A stretch of 64,000 nt of DNA from the NCBI GenBank assembly GCA_001274695.2, contig LARU01000002.1, positions 1,302,001 to 1,366,000 of the forward strand, written 5' to 3'. Source of the DNA: Azoarcus sp. PA01 (GTDB lineage: Bacteria > Pseudomonadota > Gammaproteobacteria > Burkholderiales > Rhodocyclaceae). The translations under genes and the position numbers were made by a program. Position 1 is the stretch's first letter. Every line of letters begins with the position of its first letter. The notes beneath the pieces are model-generated. The model made no database searches and had not been told where the DNA came from. It worked only from the letters and a program-made list of their open reading frames with translations. This document shows positions 1 to 8,661 of the stretch, piece after piece.

Positions 1-1395
1 ATCGAGCGCGGCACGCGCTCGATCGGCTCGCTGATCAGCTACACGCTGTATTCGATCCTGCCGACGCTGATCGAGATCGGCCTCGTGATCGGCATCCTGC
101 TCGCGCAGTACGACGCGGTGTTCGCGATCATCACGTTCACGACGCTCGTGATCTACATCACGTTCACGGTGAAAGTCACGAACTGGCGCACGGCCTTGCG
201 CCGGCACGCGAACGAGCTCGATTCCGCGGCCAGCGCGCAAGCGATCGACAGCCTGCTGAACTTCGAAACGGTCAAATACTTCAACAACGAGGAGTTCGAA
301 GCGCGCCGTTACGACGAGCAGATGAAGAAGTGGGCGAACGCGCAGGTCAAGAACCAGTTCTCGCTGTCGGCGCTGAACGTCGGCCAGGCCGCGATCATCG
401 CGGTCGCGGTGACGCTGATGATGTGGCAGGCGGCGGTGCGCGTCGCCAGCGGCGCGATGACGATCGGCGACATCGTGCTGGTCAACGCCTTCCTGATCCA
501 GCTGTACATCCCGCTGAACTTCCTCGGCGTCATCTACCGCGAGCTGCGCCAGTCGCTGACCGACATCGAGCGCATGTTCGGGCTGATGCACGAGCACCGC
601 GAGATCGCCGACGCGCCCGACGCGCGGATGCTGCCACCGGGGCCGGCGACGGTGCGCTTCGAGAACGTCAGCTTCGCGTACGACCCGAAGCGCGCGATCC
701 TGCACGGCGTTGACTTCGAAATTCCGGCCGGGCGCACGCTCGCGGTCGTCGGCCATTCGGGGTCGGGCAAATCGACGCTCGCGCGTCTGCTGTATCGCTT
801 CTACGACGTGCAGGGCGGCGCGATCCGCGTCAATGGCCACGACCTGCGTCAGCTCACGCAGGCGAGCCTGCGCGCGGCGATCGGCATCGTGCCGCAGGAC
901 ACGGTGCTGTTCAACGACACGCTGTTCTACAACATCCAGTACGGCCGCCCGCTCGCCGCGCGCGAGGAGGTCGAAGCCGCGGCGCGCGCGGCCCAGCTCA
1001 CCGACTTCATCGCGCGGCTGCCGGACGGCTTCGAGACGCGCGTCGGTGAACGCGGCCTGAAGCTCTCCGGCGGCGAGAAGCAGCGCGTCGCAATCGCGCG
1101 CGCGCTGCTGAAGAACCCGGCGATCCTGATTTTCGATGAAGCGACGTCCGCGCTCGACTCGAAGACCGAGAAAGCGATCCAGGCGCAGATCGAGCTCGCC
1201 GCCGAAGGCCGCACCGCGCTCGTCATCGCGCACCGCCTGTCGACGGTGATGAACGCGGACGAGATCATCGTCCTCGACCAGGGCCGCATCGTCGAACGCG
1301 GCACGCACGCCGCGCTGCTCGCGCGCGATGGCGACTACGCGCGGATGTGGGCGCTGCAGCAGCAGGAAGGCGAGGAAGCGGCGAACGCGGCATGA
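1..1395 (+). CDS. Atm1/HMT-type ABC exporter, 5' end outside window
   Basis: The frame is open from base 1 to the stop at 1393-1395, so the first part of the transmembrane domain lies outside the window; 464 residues are visible. The half-transporter architecture is clear: membrane helices to about residue 195, then a nucleotide-binding domain. Walker A GHSGSGKST is at about 251, signature LSGGEKQR at about 355, Walker B ILIFDEATSALD at about 376, and the H-loop His lies in VIAHRLST. The stretch NFETVKYFNNEEFE in the intracellular loop is typical of the Atm1/ABCB7 branch, which exports glutathione-linked sulfur or metal compounds from the cytosol. The substrate cannot be told from sequence alone. 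The next gene begins 132 bases later and is unrelated. Confidence 0.9.
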   Translation: MERGTRSIGSLISYTLYSILPTLIEIGLVIGILLAQYDAVFAIITFTTLVIYITFTVKVTNWRTALRRHANELDSAASAQAIDSLLNFETVKYFNNEEFEARRYDEQMKKWANAQVKNQFSLSALNVGQAAIIAVAVTLMMWQAAVRVASGAMTIGDIVLVNAFLIQLYIPLNFLGVIYRELRQSLTDIERMFGLMHEHREIADAPDARMLPPGPATVRFENVSFAYDPKRAILHGVDFEIPAGRTLAVVGHSGSGKSTLARLLYRFYDVQGGAIRVNGHDLRQLTQASLRAAIGIVPQDTVLFNDTLFYNIQYGRPLAAREEVEAAARAAQLTDFIARLPDGFETRVGERGLKLSGGEKQRVAIARALLKNPAILIFDEATSALDSKTEKAIQAQIELAAEGRTALVIAHRLSTVMNADEIIVLDQGRIVERGTHAALLARDGDYARMWALQQQEGEEAANAA

Positions 1396-1527
1396 CTGCG
1401 CGATTGCAGGGACTTGACTGCGCCGGTGCATTCGCCTTGATCGCAACGCCACTGCCTCGAGAAAGTGCCTGAGCGCGAAGTGTCAATTGAGCTAGCATGA
1501 AGTCTCAAGTGAACAGTGGGGCGGACG

Positions 1528-2034
1528 ATGGCTGAGACGACCGAGAAGGAAGGCAAGGTACGCAAGCTCCCGGCGAGTGTAGAGACTCCCGCTGTCCGTA
1601 GGCCGAGTCGCACGTCGGCTGCGGAGAAATGGATCGACAAGCGCAACGCGTATCTTCGAAGCTCGTTTCAGCTGCGGATCGCGGAGATCAACCGTGGAGC
1701 GAGCGCACGCGACCTGGTCGGCGCCGCCGAGGTCTTGCAAGTGCCGCGCGAGCGACTCTACGACCTCGTTGGCCTCTCCGCTTCGACCGCAAAACGCAAA
1801 GTCGCCAAGAACGAGAAACTCAACCCTCACGTGACAGAGCGACTCATGCAGATCGGCGAGGTCGAAAAGCTTGCCGAGGACGTCTTCGGCGACCGGGATC
1901 GGGCGAGCGAGTGGTTGAAAACGAGCAACATGAGCCTCGGCAACGTCCCGCCGCTCTCGATGCTTGGCACCGAGATCGGGCGCCGTGAGGTCTCACGGAT
2001 CCTAAACGCCATCGCCTACGGCGGGGCCGCTTGA
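1528..2034 (+). CDS. Xre/MbcA/ParS-type antitoxin of a RES toxin pair
   Basis: 168 residues. The family is a DNA-binding antitoxin with an N-terminal helix-turn-helix-like region (about residues 35-95) and a C-terminal toxin-binding (DUF2384) domain. The latter is recognisable from the block VFGDRDRASEWLKTSN followed by GTEIGRREVSRIL near the C terminus. ATG 1528 is preferred over the in-frame GTG 1516 because a purine-rich GGGGCGG lies just upstream. Its TGA (2032-2034) directly abuts the ATG of the RES toxin, as expected for a co-translated toxin-antitoxin operon. Autoregulation of the promoter upstream of 1528 is known for the family but no operator was identified here. Confidence 0.85.
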   Translation: MAETTEKEGKVRKLPASVETPAVRRPSRTSAAEKWIDKRNAYLRSSFQLRIAEINRGASARDLVGAAEVLQVPRERLYDLVGLSASTAKRKVAKNEKLNPHVTERLMQIGEVEKLAEDVFGDRDRASEWLKTSNMSLGNVPPLSMLGTEIGRREVSRILNAIAYGGAA

Positions 2035-2490
2035 ATGCGGGCCTGGCGGATCGCGAAGCAAGCCTACGCTCTCGATCGAACCGGCGCCGGCGGCCTCTAC
2101 GAAGGCGGCCGTTGGCACTTACTCGGCGTTCCGGTGATCTACGCCGGCCTAAGCGCGGAGATCTGTGCGATGGAGAAGCTCGTCCACACCGGCCCGATCC
2201 TGCCCGTCGACCTCGTCCTCGTTGCCCTCACGTTGCCTGACTCAGCGGATCTCTACGAAGAGGCCGACATCGCTACGCTGTCCGGCTGGGATGACCTGTC
2301 GCCAAATGGCGCTTCGGTCGAATTCGGGACCGCCTTCCTGCGCTCGGGCCGGGCGCTCGGGCTCATTGCCCCGTCAGCCGTAATGCCGGAAGCGCGTAAC
2401 GTCATTCTCAATCCGCTACACCGCAGCTTCGCTGACGTCGAGCTCGCGATCGAGCGCCCCTTCTCGTTCGATCCACGGCTGCGCCCCTAG
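2035..2490 (+). CDS. RES-domain toxin (NAD-degrading type)
   Basis: 151 residues, the usual size of RES toxins. The conserved Arg and Tyr are visible in GGRWHLLGVPVIYAG near residues 25-42, followed by the Glu-containing helix AEICAMEKLVH. The third family residue, usually a Ser after the Tyr motif or late in the domain, is less clear: YAGLS replaces the common YTS. RES enzymes deplete cellular NAD and are held in check by the adjacent Xre antitoxin, which lies immediately upstream with no gap. The pair stands alone between a transporter and an antiporter, without other mobile genes, so it is probably a solitary chromosomal module. Confidence 0.88.
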   Translation: MRAWRIAKQAYALDRTGAGGLYEGGRWHLLGVPVIYAGLSAEICAMEKLVHTGPILPVDLVLVALTLPDSADLYEEADIATLSGWDDLSPNGASVEFGTAFLRSGRALGLIAPSAVMPEARNVILNPLHRSFADVELAIERPFSFDPRLRP

Positions 2491-2800
2491 CTGATCACTT
2501 GAATCAAATGCCTTGCTCGCGATGATGGTGCTCTCGGCATGCGCGGATCCGATGCCGGGGTAGCAGCCAAAGTCGTACGAAAGTCTGCTTCGATTCTCGC
2601 TGAAAGCCGGCTCCGGGTCGTTCCGGCACCGTCGGGCAGGCCGCGCCCGCGATCATCAGCTTTGCAGAGCCTGATCCCCTCGAATGCAAGTGACTGAGCC
2701 GTGGCGATGCAAAACGGTGATCACGTGCCGCGCACTTTCGCAGCATGACCCGGCCATTCCGCTAAACTCGCGCGTCGCCCACAACTAAAAGTCCCGGGTA
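2491..2800. other. 310-base intergenic region without a recognisable gene
   Basis: No convincing coding sequence on either strand. The 3' half carries the upstream region of the antiporter gene. A TAAACT at 2763-2768 could be a -10 element, but no well-spaced -35 box was found. Confidence 0.5.
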
Positions 2801-4540
2801 ATGGACGCCCACGCCGCTCCCGCATTCCTGCGCGAACTCATCCTGTTCCTCGTCCTCGCGGGAGTGCTGATCCCGCTGCTGCAGCGCAGCCGCATCAACC
2901 CGGTGCTCGGCTTCCTCGCCGTCGGCATGGCCGTCGGGCCGTTCGGCCTCGGGCGGTTCACCGCGGCGACGCCGTGGCTCGGATACCTGACGTTCGGGCG
3001 CACCGAGGATGTCGAAGTCTTCGCCGAGTTCGGCGTGATCTTCCTGATGTTCATGATCGGGCTCGAGATGTCGGTCGACCGGCTGTGGGCGATGCGGCGG
3101 CTCGTGTTCGGACTCGGCAGCCTGCAGGTCGGCATCACCGCGCTGGTCATCGGCGCGACCGCGTACGCGTTCGGCAACGGCCTGGAAGCATCGGTCGTGC
3201 TCGGCGGCGTGCTCGGCTTCTCGTCGACGGCGGTCGTGATGCAGCTGCTGTCGCAACGCCGCGAACTAGGCACGCCGCTCGGCCAGGCGACGTTCTCGGT
3301 GCTGCTGCTGCAGGATCTGGCGGTCGTGCCGCTGCTCGTGCTGGTGACGATCCTCGCGCAGGACGCGGGCGGCAATTTCCTCGGGCTGATCGGCCTCGCT
3401 GCGGCGAAAGGCGCGGCGACGATCGCGCTGATCTATCTCGTCGGCCGGCGCGTCGTGCGTCCGGTGTTCCACCAGATCGCCGCGAACCGCCAGGCCGAAT
3501 CGTTCATGGCGCTGACGCTGCTGACGACGCTCGGCGTCGCGCTGCTGACCCGCGCGGCCGGGCTGTCGATGGAACTCGGTGCCTTGCTCGCCGGCCTGTT
3601 GATCGCCGAGACCGAGTTCCGCCACGAAGTCGAGGTCACGATCGAGCCGTTCAAGGGCCTGCTGATGGGAGTGTTCTTCATGTCGGTCGGCATGGGCATC
3701 GACGTCACCGCGATTCTCGCCGAACCGCTGCTGCTGCCGCTGTCGGTCGCCGGCCTGATGGGGCTGAAAGCGCTGATCATGTTCGCGCTGTTCCGGCTCT
3801 TCGGCCTGACCTGGGGACGGGCAGCCGAAGGCGGCATCATGCTGTGCCAGGGCGGCGAATTCGCGTTCATCGTCATCGGCATGGCCTTGGGGCTGGGGAT
3901 CATCGCGCCTCCGATCGGCCACTTCATGCTGCTCGTAGTCAGCCTGTCGATGCTCGTCACTCCCCCGCTGTCGCTGTTCGGGCGCAGGCTCGGCGACGCG
4001 ATCGATGCCCGCGTGGGCAAGAGCTCGGCGCTCGCCGAGGAGACGCTCGGCGAACTCGGCGGCCACGTCGTCATCGCCGGCTACGGTCGCGTCGGACAGA
4101 TGATCGGCGAACTGCTCGACGAACAGGGCATTCCGCACGTCGCGATCGAAACCGACGCCAAGCTCGTCGCCCGCCAGCGTGCGAAAGGTGCGCCGGTCTA
4201 TTTCGGTGACGCGAGCCGGCCCGAGCTGCTGCGCAAGTTCCACCTCGAACGCGCCGTCGCGGTCGTGCTGACGATGGATCACACGGCAGCGGCCGTGCAT
4301 GCCGTCAAAGGCGTGCGCGCGACGTCGGCGAACATCCGCATCGCCGCACGTGCCCGCGACGAAGCGCACGCTGCGACCTTGCGCGACGCCGGTGCATCGG
4401 TCGTGATCCCGGAGACGCTCGAATCCGGTCTGCAGCTCGCCGGCTCGGTGTTCGAGACGCTCGGCGTGCCCGGCGACGTCGCGACGCGCCTGCTCGACCA
4501 GGAGCGCAAGCGGCGCATCGAATCGTTTCTTCCCGCCTGA
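2801..4540 (+). CDS. Kef-type monovalent cation:proton antiporter (CPA2)
   Basis: 579 residues. About 12 membrane helices occupy residues 1-400, ending in a cytosolic Rossmann domain that starts near residue 420 with the nucleotide-binding motif GYGRVG. A TrkA-N-like fold (VYFGDAS, then LTMD) follows. This is the arrangement of KefB/KefC and related CPA2 exchangers, which couple K+ or Na+ efflux to proton entry and are gated by nucleotide or glutathione binding. It is somewhat shorter than E. coli KefB and has no separate TrkA-C domain that I can see. No KefF/KefG-like ancillary gene is adjacent. Convergent with cysB, 30 bases apart. Ion specificity cannot be stated. Confidence 0.88.
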   Translation: MDAHAAPAFLRELILFLVLAGVLIPLLQRSRINPVLGFLAVGMAVGPFGLGRFTAATPWLGYLTFGRTEDVEVFAEFGVIFLMFMIGLEMSVDRLWAMRRLVFGLGSLQVGITALVIGATAYAFGNGLEASVVLGGVLGFSSTAVVMQLLSQRRELGTPLGQATFSVLLLQDLAVVPLLVLVTILAQDAGGNFLGLIGLAAAKGAATIALIYLVGRRVVRPVFHQIAANRQAESFMALTLLTTLGVALLTRAAGLSMELGALLAGLLIAETEFRHEVEVTIEPFKGLLMGVFFMSVGMGIDVTAILAEPLLLPLSVAGLMGLKALIMFALFRLFGLTWGRAAEGGIMLCQGGEFAFIVIGMALGLGIIAPPIGHFMLLVVSLSMLVTPPLSLFGRRLGDAIDARVGKSSALAEETLGELGGHVVIAGYGRVGQMIGELLDEQGIPHVAIETDAKLVARQRAKGAPVYFGDASRPELLRKFHLERAVAVVLTMDHTAAAVHAVKGVRATSANIRIAARARDEAHAATLRDAGASVVIPETLESGLQLAGSVFETLGVPGDVATRLLDQERKRRIESFLPA

Positions 4541-4570
4541 CGCCGGCCCTCTCATCACATGCCGCCTCCG

Positions 4571-5512
4571 TCACATGCCGTAATCCTCGCCGCCGCCGGC
4601 AAGCGCGACGTCGATCATGCGGCGCGTCAGGTGCGGTGCGAACAGCTCGATGAACGCGTACACATAGCCGCGCAAGTAGGCATTGCGGCGCAAGCCGACG
4701 CGCGTCGTGCTCGACTCGAACAGGTGCGCCGCATCGCTCATGCCGAGTGTCTTGTCGGCCACGGTATCGAACGCCATGCGCGCGAGGATGCCGATCCCGA
4801 GGTCCATCGACACGTAAGTCTTGATGACGTCCGAGTCGAGCGCGGTGAGCACGACGTTCGGGCGCAGGCCGCGGCCGAGGAAAGCCTTGTTGATCAGGCT
4901 GCGGCCGGTGAATGCGTCGTCGTAGGTGATGAGCGGGTAGCGCGCGATCGCCTCGAGGGTCAGCGGATGTTCCTTGAGGATCGGGTGGCGCGGCGTCGCG
5001 ACGATGCAGCGGTTCCACTGGTAACAGGGCAGCATCACCAGTTCATCGTAGTCGGCGATCGCCTCGGTCGCGATCGCGAGATCGGCTTCGCCCGACATCA
5101 CCATGTCGCACACCTGGCGCGGGTTGCCCTGGTGCAGCGACAGCTTGACCTGCGGGAAGCGCTGCATGAAATCGCGGATGATGCGCGGCAGCACGTAGCG
5201 CGCCTGAGTGTGCGTCGTCGCGATCGAAAGACTCCCGGCCGACTCGTTGGTAAACTCGTCGCCCACCTGGCGCAGGTTGTCGATGTCGCGCAGCACCCGT
5301 TCGGCGAGCGCGAGAACCTGGCGGCCGGGATCGGTGACCGCGACGAGGCGCTTGCCGTGGCGCACGAACACGTCGACGCCGAGCTCGGTCTCGAACAGCC
5401 GGATCTGCTTGGACACTCCCGGCTGCGACGTGAACAGCGCCTCGGCCGCCTCCGATACATTCAACCCGCGCCGCGCAACTTCGTAGATGTAACGCAATTG
5501 CTGGAGGTTCAT
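4571..5512 (-). CDS. cysB: CysB, LysR-type regulator of sulfur assimilation
   Basis: 313 residues with the LysR N-terminal helix-turn-helix (MNLQQLRYIYEVARRGLNVS, recognition segment TSQPGVSKQIRLFE) and a periplasmic-binding-like effector domain. Segments such as SIATTHTQARYVLP and GNPRQVCDMV are characteristic of CysB, in which N-acetylserine or sulfate-related ligands are sensed through THTQ-type residues. It is divergent from tauE-cysI-cysH-cysD-cysN, which it very probably activates under sulfur limitation. A Cbl paralogue is the only serious alternative, but the position at the head of the cys operon favours CysB. Confidence 0.93.
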   Translation of the reverse strand: MNLQQLRYIYEVARRGLNVSEAAEALFTSQPGVSKQIRLFETELGVDVFVRHGKRLVAVTDPGRQVLALAERVLRDIDNLRQVGDEFTNESAGSLSIATTHTQARYVLPRIIRDFMQRFPQVKLSLHQGNPRQVCDMVMSGEADLAIATEAIADYDELVMLPCYQWNRCIVATPRHPILKEHPLTLEAIARYPLITYDDAFTGRSLINKAFLGRGLRPNVVLTALDSDVIKTYVSMDLGIGILARMAFDTVADKTLGMSDAAHLFESSTTRVGLRRNAYLRGYVYAFIELFAPHLTRRMIDVALAGGGEDYGM

Positions 5513-5618
5513 CCAGGGACCCTTATAACCAATTCTTCTTAGAGTCTAACGTTAACTGGCTTTTTGCATCTAGCGATCCGTTTTACGATGCGCCGCACCA
5601 TACAAGAAGACGCATCTC
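5513..5618. promoter_or_regulatory. divergent cysB / tauE-cys promoter region
   Basis: This 106-base spacer contains an AT-rich island (about 5524-5565, including ATAACCAATTCTTCTTAG and GTTAACTGG) that stands out from the GC-rich surroundings. It separates two divergent transcription units, which is where a LysR regulator normally binds. I cannot define a CysB site by sequence alone; the assignment is positional. Confidence 0.4.
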
Positions 5619-6398
5619 ATGGATTTTGCCTACCCCGTTACCGGATTCGCAGTTGGCGCGATCGTCGGACTCACCGGCGTCGGGGGTGGCTCGCTGATGA
5701 CGCCCCTGCTGGTGCTGCTGTTCGGCATCCACCCTTCGGTCGCAGTGGGCACCGATCTGCTGTACGCGGCGATCACGAAGACCGGCGGCACGCTCGCGCA
5801 CGGATTGAAAGGCACGGTCGACTGGCAGGTCACGCGGCGGCTCGCGAGCGGCAGCATTCCCGCCGCAATCGTCACGCTGGCACTGGTCGGCACGTTCGCG
5901 CCCGGGGGCATGGACGGCGCCGCGAGCCTGATCAAGATCGCGCTCGGCGTCGCCCTCGTGCTGACGGCAGTGGCGCTGATCTTCCGCAAGCACATCCAGG
6001 CGTATGCGCTGGCGCGCTTCGGCGGCACGTCGAACCCGGTGCGCACGGCGCGGCTGACGGTCCTGGTCGGCGCAGTGCTCGGCGTGCTGGTGTCGATTTC
6101 CTCGGTCGGGGCCGGAGCGCTCGGCGTGACCGCGCTGTTCTTTCTGTATCCGGGGATGCCGGCGCTGCGCATCGTCGGCTCCGACATCGCGCACGCGGTG
6201 CCGCTGACGCTGGTCGCCGGCCTCGGCCACTGGATGCTCGGCAGCGTGGATTGGTTCCTGCTCGGCAGCCTGATCGTCGGTTCGCTCCCCGGCATTTGGC
6301 TCGGCAGCCACATTTCGACGAAAGTCCCGGACCGCGTGCTGCGCCCGATCCTGGCAACGATGCTGGTGCTGGTCGGCGCCAAGCTGATCAGCCACTGA
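5619..6398 (+). CDS. TauE/SafE-family sulfite exporter-like membrane protein
   Basis: 259 residues, eight predicted membrane segments. The N-terminal glycine-rich turn LTGVGGGSLMTPLLVLLFG is diagnostic of the TauE/SafE (DUF81) family, and a second family repeat follows near residue 155 (SISSVGAGALGV). Members move sulfite, sulfoacetate or other organosulfur anions across the inner membrane. Being the first gene of the cys operon, 33 bases before cysI, it plausibly handles sulfite made by APS reduction or imports a sulfur source; the direction is an inference. ATG 5619 is preceded by AAGAAG. Confidence 0.87.
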   Translation: MDFAYPVTGFAVGAIVGLTGVGGGSLMTPLLVLLFGIHPSVAVGTDLLYAAITKTGGTLAHGLKGTVDWQVTRRLASGSIPAAIVTLALVGTFAPGGMDGAASLIKIALGVALVLTAVALIFRKHIQAYALARFGGTSNPVRTARLTVLVGAVLGVLVSISSVGAGALGVTALFFLYPGMPALRIVGSDIAHAVPLTLVAGLGHWMLGSVDWFLLGSLIVGSLPGIWLGSHISTKVPDRVLRPILATMLVLVGAKLISH

Positions 6399-6431
6399 GC
6401 TGCAACAAAAGTATTTAACGAGAGAGACGCG

Positions 6432-8117
6432 ATGTACCGATACGACGACTATGACCAGCAGCTTCTCGACGAACGCGTCGTGCAGTTTCGCGACCAGATG
6501 CGCCGCCACCTTGCCGGTGAGCTGAGCGACGACGAGTTCCGTCCGGTGCGGCTGCAAAATGGCCTGTACATCCAGCGCCACGCTCCGATGTTCCGGATCT
6601 CCGTGCCATACGGCCACCTCGCGAGCCGTCAGTTGCGCAAGCTCGCGCACCTCGCGCGCACCTACGACCGCGGCTACGCGCATTTCACGACGCGCACCAA
6701 CGTCCAGTTCAACTGGTCGCCGCTCGAAGCCATCCCCGACATGCTCGGCGAACTGGCCACCGTGCAGATGCACGCGAACCAGACTTCGGGCAACGACATC
6801 CGCAACATCACCGCCGACGCGTTCGCCGGCGTCGCTGCGGATGAAGTCGTCGATCCCCGCCCGTGGGCCGAGATCCTGCGCCAGTGGGCGACCTACAACC
6901 CGGAGTTCGCGTACCTGCCGCGCAAGTTCAAGATCGCGCTCAATGGCGCGACCGAAGACCGCGTCGTCGTGCGCATCTACGACATCGGGCTCGACCTCAA
7001 GCGCGACGCGGACGGCAACGTCGGTTTTCGCGTGCTCGTCGGCGGCGGCCTCGGTCGTACGCCGATCCTCGGCGAGGAGATCGCGAGCTTCGTGCCGTGG
7101 CAGCACCTGATCACCTACTGCGAGTCGATCCTGCGCGTCTATAACCGCTACGGCCGCCGGGACAACGTGTGGAAAGCGCGCATCAAGATCCTCGTCAAGG
7201 CGCTCGGCGCCGAGGAATTCGCACGCCAGGTCGAAGAGGAATGGGCGCACGTCAAGGACGGCCCGAACACGCTGACCGAAGCCGAAGTGCAGCGCGTCGC
7301 CGCACACTTCGTCGACCCGGACTACGAGACGCTGCCCGCGCGCAATGCGCTCTACGAAGCGCAGCTCGCCGACAGCAAGCCGTTCGCCGCGTGGGTCAGG
7401 CGCAACGTGCGCGCGCACAAGGTGCCCGGCTATGCGTCGGTGACGCTGTCGCTGAAGAAGACCGGCGTCGCGCCGGGCGACATCAGCGCCGAACAGATGG
7501 ACCTCGTCGCCGACTGGGCCGATCGCTTCAGCTTCGGCGAAGCGCGCATGACGCACGAGCAGAACGTCGTCCTCGCCGACGTCAAGCTGTCGGACCTGCA
7601 CACGCTGTGGGAGCTCGCCCGCGAAGCCGGGCTCGCGACGCCGAACATCGGCCTGCTGACCGACATCATCTGCTGCCCGGGGGGCGATTTCTGCAGCCTC
7701 GCGAACGCGAAGTCGATCCCCATCGCCGAGGCGGTCCAGAGGCGCTTCGACGACCTCGACTACCTCTACGACATCGGTGACATCGACATCAACATCTCGG
7801 GCTGCATGAACGCCTGCGGCCACCACCACGTCGGCAACATCGGCATCCTCGGCGTCGACAAGAACGGCGAGGAGTGGTACCAGGTGACGATCGGCGGCGA
7901 GCAGGGCAATGCGACCGCGCTCGGCAAAGTCATCGGCCCGTCGTTCGCGCGCGCCGACATGGCCGACGTCGTCGAGAAGCTCATCGCAACCTACATCGAA
8001 TACCGCCACGCGGACGAGCGCTTCGTCGACACGGTGCATCGCCTCGGCATCGAGCCGTTCAAGCAGCGCGTGTATGGCGGCGAAGTCCAGACGCAAAGGA
8101 AGGTGGCTCATGCCTAA
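6432..8117 (+). CDS. cysI: Assimilatory sulfite reductase hemoprotein subunit (siroheme/4Fe-4S)
   Basis: 561 residues. Two ferredoxin-like half domains and two siroheme half domains are visible. The four cluster/siroheme ligands are Cys415 and Cys421 (CCPGGDFC) plus Cys458 and Cys462 (CMNACG). The TRTNVQFNW segment near residue 90 belongs to the substrate/siroheme pocket. It reduces sulfite to sulfide in six electrons. There is no cysJ flavoprotein in the operon. Instead a DUF934 gene overlaps the 3' end by 8 bases, the usual arrangement in many beta- and alphaproteobacteria, where electrons are thought to come from ferredoxin or another donor. A nitrite reductase role is less likely given cysH-cysD-cysN downstream. 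Confidence 0.93.
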   Translation: MYRYDDYDQQLLDERVVQFRDQMRRHLAGELSDDEFRPVRLQNGLYIQRHAPMFRISVPYGHLASRQLRKLAHLARTYDRGYAHFTTRTNVQFNWSPLEAIPDMLGELATVQMHANQTSGNDIRNITADAFAGVAADEVVDPRPWAEILRQWATYNPEFAYLPRKFKIALNGATEDRVVVRIYDIGLDLKRDADGNVGFRVLVGGGLGRTPILGEEIASFVPWQHLITYCESILRVYNRYGRRDNVWKARIKILVKALGAEEFARQVEEEWAHVKDGPNTLTEAEVQRVAAHFVDPDYETLPARNALYEAQLADSKPFAAWVRRNVRAHKVPGYASVTLSLKKTGVAPGDISAEQMDLVADWADRFSFGEARMTHEQNVVLADVKLSDLHTLWELAREAGLATPNIGLLTDIICCPGGDFCSLANAKSIPIAEAVQRRFDDLDYLYDIGDIDINISGCMNACGHHHVGNIGILGVDKNGEEWYQVTIGGEQGNATALGKVIGPSFARADMADVVEKLIATYIEYRHADERFVDTVHRLGIEPFKQRVYGGEVQTQRKVAHA

Positions 8118-8661
8118 GTTGATCAAGAACGGCCGGGTCGTTGCCGACGACTGGCAGATCGTCACGCTCACCGAGGGCGAAACCGCCGTCAGCGCCGTCG
8201 TGCCCGCCGGACGCGTGCTCGTCCCGCTCGCGGTGTGGCAGGCGCGCCGCGAAGAGTTTGCCGGCCGCGCCGACGCCGGCGAACTGGGAGTGTGGCTCGG
8301 CAGCAGCGAAGGGCCGGAGGCGGTTGCGGACGACGCTGCGCGCTTTGCGGTCATCGGCATCGATTTCCCGAAGTTCACCGACGGGCGCGGCTACTCGACC
8401 GCGACGCTGCTGCGCACCCGCTACGGCTACACCGGCGAATTGCGCGCGATCGGCGACGTGCTGCGCGACCAGTTCAACTACCTCACGCGCTGCGGCTTCG
8501 ACGCGCTGCAGCCGCGTGCCGGCCGGTACTCCGACGAGCAGCTTGAAGCGGCTACCGCGAGCCTCGCCGATTTCACCGTGCCTTATCAGGCATCGGCGAC
8601 GCTTCCGCAGCCGCTGTTCCGCCGCGTCGCCCGCCCCACTCCGCCACAGGTGAAATCGTGA
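8110..8661 (+). CDS. DUF934 protein, probable sulfite reductase partner
   Basis: 183 residues. ATG 8110 lies inside the end of cysI (8-base overlap), which fits translational coupling. The conserved DUF934 core is visible as FPKFTDGRGYSTATLLRTRYGY and the later QFNYLTRCGFDAL (about residues 88-145). The biochemical role of the family is not established. Its near-constant position directly after cysI in genomes lacking cysJ suggests a part in electron delivery or assembly of the reductase. No cofactor motif or membrane segment is seen. Its TGA overlaps the GTG of cysH. Confidence 0.85.
   Translation: MPKLIKNGRVVADDWQIVTLTEGETAVSAVVPAGRVLVPLAVWQARREEFAGRADAGELGVWLGSSEGPEAVADDAARFAVIGIDFPKFTDGRGYSTATLLRTRYGYTGELRAIGDVLRDQFNYLTRCGFDALQPRAGRYSDEQLEAATASLADFTVPYQASATLPQPLFRRVARPTPPQVKS

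Noticed and set aside
5583..8378. 931-residue open frame on the minus strand
   Set aside because: It lies antisense to tauE, cysI and the DUF934 gene. Composition (Asp/Arg/Val/His-rich) is the mirror image of GC-rich coding DNA, with no family motif.
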